64,000 nt of DNA. It comes from Viridibacillus sp050279675 (GTDB lineage: Bacteria; Bacillota; Bacilli; Bacillales_A; Planococcaceae). The position numbers and the translations under genes were made by a program. The notes beneath the pieces are model-generated. The model saw only the letters and a list, made by a program, of their open reading frames with translations, was not told the origin of the DNA and ran no database searches. The stretch lies in NCBI RefSeq assembly GCF_050279675.1, contig NZ_JBNNUK010000019.1, forward strand, positions 1 to 64,000. The letters are read 5' to 3'. This document shows positions 59,692 to 64,000 of the stretch, piece after piece. Position 1 is the stretch's first letter; the number at the start of each line of letters is the position of its first letter.

Positions 59692-60924
59692 TTACGATTG
59701 ATTATTATTAACAAATAAGTGATAATTATTTCCTTCTTTCAAATATCTCCCTTTTATTTCGCCAACACCTTCTACTACAAGCGAATCAATATTTTCGATG
59801 GGTTTATCCTTTAATATTAAATGTAATTTTTTTATGTCTTGTAGCCTACCTTTAAAATCAGTAATAACCTGTTGTTGTAACATGTAGTCTTCATTATTAA
59901 TTCTAACCTTAATAAAGTTTTTATGTAAAAGCTTATCTTCTAGGAAAATAATATTCATTGGGTCAAATGATTTTGCGATTATTTCTCCCTCAATACTTAG
60001 AAGAATTCCTTTTTGTTCATTAAACTTTTTAAATTCTTTCTTCCTATTTTCTAATGTAAAAATTATCACTTCCTCAGTTTCTGAGCTTATTTCGATTTCT
60101 ATGTGATCAATTTGATTACTTTTTATAAAGTTACCTGAGAGTCGCTTGAAATAATCATATAATGTTTCCTCTGTACTCAAAAAACCTTCTTCCCAACCTG
60201 GTGAAAGTTCATCTAGTAATAAACACATAAACAAACCTGAACTATAACAGCTTCTTCGTATATTAGAAGTAGACTCATATTTGTTTATTAAGGATTGTCC
60301 GTAATTTTGTAAAACTGAACCATAAGCTAATGAGCTTTTCTCTTCGTAAGCTTTTAATTCCACATACCACGCAGGTCCCTCAACGGTTTCTATTAAGTTT
60401 TCATATATTAGATACTCATTAATTTTTGTTGCTCTTTTTTCTTTTAGCTCTATGAACGTATTAAGAAATTCTTTCTTCTTAAGCGTATTTTTTTCTAACA
60501 ACGCATTATATAGATTTATTCTTTCTAGATTTCTTAATTGCACATTTTCTTCTGATAAAGGATATGTGACTCCTAGTATTTCATCAGGAAATCGATTTTC
60601 CCCCTTAATATATTGATAACCGTGAAATAATTCGTGTACGAGAATAGAAAACAAGCCTTCATAGTCCTCATACAATTGGAGATCTACAATTGCTGTTGGA
60701 TATTCTTCATAGAGGATTAGTGTACAACCATTAAACTGTTCATCTCGTTTTAAAATTTGATATGCATTTTGTTGATTACCTTTAAATTTAGGATGATTGT
60801 ATAAATAAACATTGCAATTATCATATAAGGCATAAGCAACCATTTCAAAATCTGGCCAATAATTCTCCAATTTTGCTTCTACTAATTCTTCTATTATTCT
60901 ATTTATATAGTTAGTCATAGGCAT
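59692..60924 (-). CDS. Putative zinc metallopeptidase (HExxH)
   Basis: A 410-residue protein. GGGAGGGG fixes the start at MPMTNYINRIIEELVEAKLE; twenty upstream codons are untranslated. The central motif is SILVHELFHGYQYIKG (H-E-L-F-H, about residues 115-120), with a downstream glutamate-rich region and ENLIETVEGPAWYVELKAYE that could supply the third ligand. No signal peptide, so it is probably cytoplasmic. I recognise no precise family. Very low GC and long AT codons suit the surrounding accessory genes. Flanked by repeat copies 7 and 8. Confidence 0.7.
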   Translation of the reverse strand: MPMTNYINRIIEELVEAKLENYWPDFEMVAYALYDNCNVYLYNHPKFKGNQQNAYQILKRDEQFNGCTLILYEEYPTAIVDLQLYEDYEGLFSILVHELFHGYQYIKGENRFPDEILGVTYPLSEENVQLRNLERINLYNALLEKNTLKKKEFLNTFIELKEKRATKINEYLIYENLIETVEGPAWYVELKAYEEKSSLAYGSVLQNYGQSLINKYESTSNIRRSCYSSGLFMCLLLDELSPGWEEGFLSTEETLYDYFKRLSGNFIKSNQIDHIEIEISSETEEVIIFTLENRKKEFKKFNEQKGILLSIEGEIIAKSFDPMNIIFLEDKLLHKNFIKVRINNEDYMLQQQVITDFKGRLQDIKKLHLILKDKPIENIDSLVVEGVGEIKGRYLKEGNNYHLFVNNNQS

Positions 60925-61009
60925 TATTCCCCTCCCTTTCATGCAGTTACCATTGTAACTTGATCTATACATGAAGTTATTCATCCTTCTTTGAAAGGTT
61001 ACTTATTGA

Positions 61010-61102
61010 ACTAAACTACCCATTAGTCATTAGTTGAAGAAGAAAAAAGAGCCGTCTAAACAGCTCAAAGATTTTCTACTAAAGCAACCCGTTAGCTTAA
61101 TA
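61010..61102 (+). repeat. Dispersed intergenic repeat, copy 8
   Basis: The core AAGAAAAAAGAGCCGTCTAA, ACAGCTCAAAGATTTTCTAC and TAAAGCAACCCGTTAG is identical or nearly so to copy 7 over about 55 bases. It carries the same minus-strand terminator, here just after the stop of the gene at 61111-62172. Confidence 0.85.
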
Positions 61103-61110
61103 ACTATTTT

Positions 61111-62172
61111 TTATTTTTCAAATTCCTCGATTACAATGTTCGGGCAATTTATTTCAGATAGTAATTCTTCTAAATCTAATACTTCAAAAGGGAAGACTAC
61201 ACCTTTCACCTTTTTTTGTAGAGCAATTTTTGTTAGTGAAGCAGTAACCATTGCCGTTGTATGATAATCAGAAAAAGTAGATATAGATACTATTTTCACC
61301 TTTTCCTTATTACCAATTAAACCTTTCACTTCAACAGTAAGAAAAGCATTTTCATTTTTATTTGTATTATGTTTGACTATTTTAGATAAAAATTTATTAC
61401 CAAACTTATGTATAATTTCAAAGAAACCAAGTCTTCTTAGTAAAGAAACCAGTTTATTAAAAATATTAACATTCCAAGAAGTCCAATAATTTATAGAATT
61501 AACTTTTAATTTGTTTTTTAATAAAATTTTCTCTGAATGGTGTATAAGTCTAACCTCTTTTTCTTTATGATGATTAAGAAAATACATTTTTCTTTTTTTA
61601 GTAAATCCAGATATAATTTTGTTTTCAAACTTTACTTGTTGAGAAATAATTTTAAGCATATCTAAAATTCCAGATATCCCTGCTTTAGCATTAGTATTTT
61701 GTAATAATCCTACATTTATCTCTGTTACTTCTTCGAAATTTGAAACAGCTTTTTGTACCATTAACCCTGATAATCCAGGGAAAAAACCTGACATTACAAT
61801 AGAACCTACGTTATTCATTTCTGCACTCTGATTTAATTCATTTACTTTCTCTATAAAGTCATAAAATGGGGTAACATCTAGACATATTATCTTATTATCT
61901 ATACAAATTTTTTGGACGTTTGGAACTTCCTGTTTTAAGACAACTACTACAATATCAATATTTTCAATTACTCTCTTTACATTTTCCACCTTATTTACAT
62001 CTAAATATTTGAATTGAACATTATTGTTAAGAGAATTTGCTAGCTTCTTTCCTCTCTCAGCTTTATAATCTGTTACTATTAACTTTATTTGATTATCAAA
62101 TATTCGTAATAATTCGATACAAACTAATTTACCAAGAACTCCAGATGCCCCAATAACCAATATTTTTTTCAT
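61111..62172 (-). CDS. Saccharopine-dehydrogenase-like NAD(P)-binding protein
   Basis: A 353-residue protein with the Rossmann start KKILVIGASGVLGKLVCIEL (G-A-S-G-x-L-G), then IKLIVTDYKAERGKKLANSL and IDIVVVVLKQEVPNVQKICI, as in the saccharopine dehydrogenase NADP-binding superfamily. The C-terminal part (from about 150, GFFPGLSGLMVQKAVSNFEE) fits the family's second domain. The reaction is not known. Start AGGTAGG; GC is very low, consistent with recent transfer. Confidence 0.75.
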   Translation of the reverse strand: MKKILVIGASGVLGKLVCIELLRIFDNQIKLIVTDYKAERGKKLANSLNNNVQFKYLDVNKVENVKRVIENIDIVVVVLKQEVPNVQKICIDNKIICLDVTPFYDFIEKVNELNQSAEMNNVGSIVMSGFFPGLSGLMVQKAVSNFEEVTEINVGLLQNTNAKAGISGILDMLKIISQQVKFENKIISGFTKKRKMYFLNHHKEKEVRLIHHSEKILLKNKLKVNSINYWTSWNVNIFNKLVSLLRRLGFFEIIHKFGNKFLSKIVKHNTNKNENAFLTVEVKGLIGNKEKVKIVSISTFSDYHTTAMVTASLTKIALQKKVKGVVFPFEVLDLEELLSEINCPNIVIEEFEK

Positions 62173-62237
62173 AACACCAAAACCTACCTGTTATTTACAT
62201 TTTTATTAATTTCAACACATAAGGGTAATTCTAAAAC

Positions 62238-62320
62238 TTATTCAATAAACCTGTCCCGTTTGCTGAATAAGAAAAAAGAGCTGTCTGAACAGATCAAAGA
62301 TTTTCTACTAAAACAAATGT
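62238..62320 (+). repeat. Dispersed intergenic repeat, copy 9
   Basis: TTCAATAAACCTGTCCCGTT, then GAATAAGAAAAAAGAGCTGT and ATTTTCTACTAAAACAAATG. The minus-strand hairpin GATCTGT-TCAG-ACAGCTC plus T run is kept with one mismatch. It lies between the genes at 61111-62172 and 62448-63218. Confidence 0.75.
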
Positions 62321-62447
62321 TAGTAAAATTATTATTATTTTTTAGGAGTGATAAAAGAATTTTCGAGACAAAAAATAGGCGAAAGTTGCGGTTAGTAAAA
62401 TTGCCAATAATTGAATAAAATATTCTTAAGTACAAAATCCCGTTACC

Positions 62448-63218
62448 TTAATCTTTGAGACGGCAATGGACAACCATAGAGACACTATCTTTATTAAATC
62501 TTGCCTTTTTCCATGACCCATAAAGCTCGACTAATTCAAAACCATTTGATTTAAGAAGTCTCTCTAATTCCAAAGGAAATGTATAACGTAACAATATAGA
62601 ATCTTTATTTGTAATAATCAAAGTACCATTTTCAATCATTTCACTTGTAGTTGTACAATTCAAAATTTGTGTATTATGGTCATATACTTCAAGATGTTTT
62701 TCATGAACAATTTGTTTATTGTTAATTGTATTTCGTTCAACTGTTTCTTCAACAGTGGCTAGTTCCTTCAAAATTGGATTACGTGTGTCAAAGATAAAGG
62801 AACCTTTTGATTGTAAGTGTGCTTTAACCGAAGTAAACAGATCATCTTGACTTTCATTTGTTAAAAAGTGCTGAAAAGAATTCCCTGTCATAAAAATCAG
62901 TGGTGAATTAATAGGTAAATTTAATTTTGTGCAGTCTTGCTGCATAAACTGAATGTTTAAATCTTCTAATGCAGCTTTGTATTTAGCTTGATTTAACATT
63001 CCATTATGAATATCTATTCCATACATTGTATACCCTTTTTTCGCCATAGGAATCGTCAAACGGCCTGTTCCACAAGCCAATTCAATAATCGGTTGATTAC
63101 TGTCTTGGGCACACTCTAGAATGAATGCTAAATCTTCCTGATAGTGATTATACAATTGATCATATTTTACAGGATCGGTGTATTTCTCTAAATTTCCTTC
63201 AAAAATATCTAAAGTCAA
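62448..63218 (-). CDS. Class I SAM-dependent methyltransferase
   Basis: A 256-residue protein with motif I PIIELACGTGRLTIPMAKKG (E-L-A-C-G-T-G-R), then MYGIDIHNGMLNQAKYKAAL and FMQQDCTKLNLPINSPLIFM, the methyltransferase-25/11 pattern. A C-terminal beta-sheet lid (LRYTFPLELERLLKSNGFEL followed by YGSWKKARF) completes the fold. It is likely a small-molecule methyltransferase. TTG start behind AAGGGGGA. Confidence 0.9.
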   Translation of the reverse strand: MTLDIFEGNLEKYTDPVKYDQLYNHYQEDLAFILECAQDSNQPIIELACGTGRLTIPMAKKGYTMYGIDIHNGMLNQAKYKAALEDLNIQFMQQDCTKLNLPINSPLIFMTGNSFQHFLTNESQDDLFTSVKAHLQSKGSFIFDTRNPILKELATVEETVERNTINNKQIVHEKHLEVYDHNTQILNCTTTSEMIENGTLIITNKDSILLRYTFPLELERLLKSNGFELVELYGSWKKARFNKDSVSMVVHCRLKD

Positions 63219-63267
63219 ATAAATTCCCCCTTTTCAAGAAACTAATTATACGAACAACAAATTCTTC

Positions 63268-63318
63268 GACTACCTTTTCAATAAAGCACTAACCTTCCCT
63301 TTACGTACATTTCTTCAC
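63268..63318 (+). repeat. Dispersed intergenic repeat, copy 10 (tail only)
   Basis: AATAAAGCACTAACCTTCCC and TTTACGTACATTTCTTCACA match the tail of the family (compare 95-123 and 1520-1540). The head is diverged. Confidence 0.45.
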
Positions 63319-63319
63319 A

Positions 63320-63690
63320 TTCCACATAATAATATTAACATAAATATCCAATAAAAATATCCCCTCAACTCTAGGAATTCTAAAGACATGAGATGATTTT
63401 ACTCAAACTTAATAAATGATCAAACTTTTTTCAAATTATTCATTCTCTTTCACAGAGATACACTACGACACTTTATTAGACACATCTCATCCTTATACAA
63501 ATATAATTTCCACTAGCAAATTATTTTTTCGCAAAGTAATTTATGTTCAAATTATGTCTCAATTCCCGAAATTTCGACTCTATATGACAATTATCACTAT
63601 CAACTTATTCCTAACCTGTTGTACATTAACGTTAATAGATGGTTTGTTCCACCTTTTCTTGCGAACGTACACGCCATTACATTACATCTA
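63320..63690. other. Intergenic region before degV
   Basis: AT-rich; the plus-strand frame at 63416-63691 has no ribosome site and an unconvincing composition, so it is not called a gene. Confidence 0.35.
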
Positions 63691-63707
63691 AAGGGGAAAA
63701 TATTATA

Positions 63708-64000
63708 ATGACTAAGAAGATTGCTTGGGTAACTGATACAGCTGCGTTGCTAAATGAGACATTCATAGAAAAGTATAATGTTCATGTTTTGCCATTAAAT
63801 ATAGTATTCTCTGAAGGCGCTTTCAGAGAAACAGTCGATATGACACATGATGAATTTTATGACAAACTCCGCACTGCTAAAGTACATCCAAAAACATCAC
63901 AGCCAGCCATCGGTGAAATGGTAGAGCTTTACGAAAAATTAAAGGCTGAAGGCTATGACTGTGCGGTGGCCGTGCATACTTCTAGCGATTTATCTGGAAC
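63708..64000 (+). CDS. DegV family protein (fatty-acid-binding), 5' part
   Basis: The frame starts MTKKIAWVTDTAALLNETFI at 63708 behind AAAGGGG and runs off the window after 97 codons. The features KIAWVTDTAALL, VHVLPLNIVFSEGAFRETVD, KTSQPAIGEMVELYEKL and VAVHTSSDLSGT are typical of DegV proteins (V-T-D-S/T, P-L-x-(I/V), T-S-Q-P, S-S-x-L-S-G-T). The family binds fatty acids and supplies them to fatty acid kinase (FakB-type). Full proteins are about 280 residues, so two thirds lies beyond the end. Confidence 0.93.
   Translation, partial: MTKKIAWVTDTAALLNETFIEKYNVHVLPLNIVFSEGAFRETVDMTHDEFYDKLRTAKVHPKTSQPAIGEMVELYEKLKAEGYDCAVAVHTSSDLSG

Noticed and set aside
59590..63318. Integron attC sites
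   Set aside because: The inverted repeats do not meet the RYYYAAC/GTTRRRY core consensus and no integrase is present; kept only as an analogy.
63416..63691. Plus-strand 91-residue frame before degV
   Set aside because: No ribosome site, low-complexity composition and no resemblance to a family.

Overview
The window looks like chromosomal DNA of a low-GC, endospore-forming Firmicute of the Bacillaceae/Planococcaceae kind. I suspect Lysinibacillus or a close relative, but the genus is an impression and not a proof. The pointers are a Tlp small acid-soluble spore protein, a YjcZ-type micro-protein, an orphan Ger(x)C germination lipoprotein, YwhD, HelD, two T-box riboswitches, strong AGGAGG ribosome sites, frequent TTG/GTG starts and many intrinsic terminators. 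There are no rRNA or tRNA genes, no CRISPR array and no intact insertion sequence. Most of the window is accessory: single-gene transcription units, small paralogues (two GrpB, four or more GNAT, several methyltransferase/hydrolase genes) and many decayed genes.

Layout. 1-1.5 kb: GrpB and two small genes separated by copies of a dispersed repeat. 1.8-3.7 kb: a secreted protein, a PapR-like signal-peptide gene and a divergent PlcR-like HTH/TPR regulator, a candidate quorum-sensing module. 4.5-7.2 kb: a GC-rich, probably acquired PadR / DUF1048 / ABC-transporter operon with repeated operator-like sites. 7.2-9.3 kb: remnants (GNAT, GH35 beta-galactosidase), DUF4256 and YjcZ. 9.7-16.3 kb: spore-type conserved proteins, an EamA transporter behind a structured leader with an attenuator-like terminator, tlp, a VOC protein and a divergent WYL regulator. 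16.6-25 kb: orphan germination gene, PepSY membrane protein, T-box-controlled sodium symporter, MBL hydrolase, YitT, DinB, GNAT. 25-31 kb: AraC/GyrI-like regulator, tandem GNAT, kinase-like protein with zinc ribbon, NUDIX, MFS, APH-like phosphotransferase. 31.4-32 kb: a 21-bp tandem array. 32-38 kb: lipoprotein, HAD phosphatase, T-box-controlled argS, OFA-type MFS. 38-45 kb: GNAT, broken GrpB, small proteins, phosphatase, methyltransferase and a Tet(M)-like ribosome-protection GTPase. 45-56 kb: small alarmone synthetase, D,D-dipeptidase, acyl-CoA ligase, Pro-rich protein, IS3 remnants, ferredoxin, YwhD. 56-64 kb: HelD, a conserved unknown, then a run of single minus-strand genes (HExxH peptidase, NAD(P)-binding protein, methyltransferase) each separated by the same repeat, and the start of a DegV gene.

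Themes. Stress and translation adaptation recur: HelD on RNA polymerase, the alarmone synthetase, the ribosome-protection GTPase, and T-box control of argS and of a symporter. The most interesting non-standard signals are the PlcR/PapR-like divergent module, the repeat family that carries a structure-conserved terminator and separates single genes, the two 21-bp arrays, the repeated PadR-operon operators, and the unidentified leader RNA ahead of the EamA transporter.
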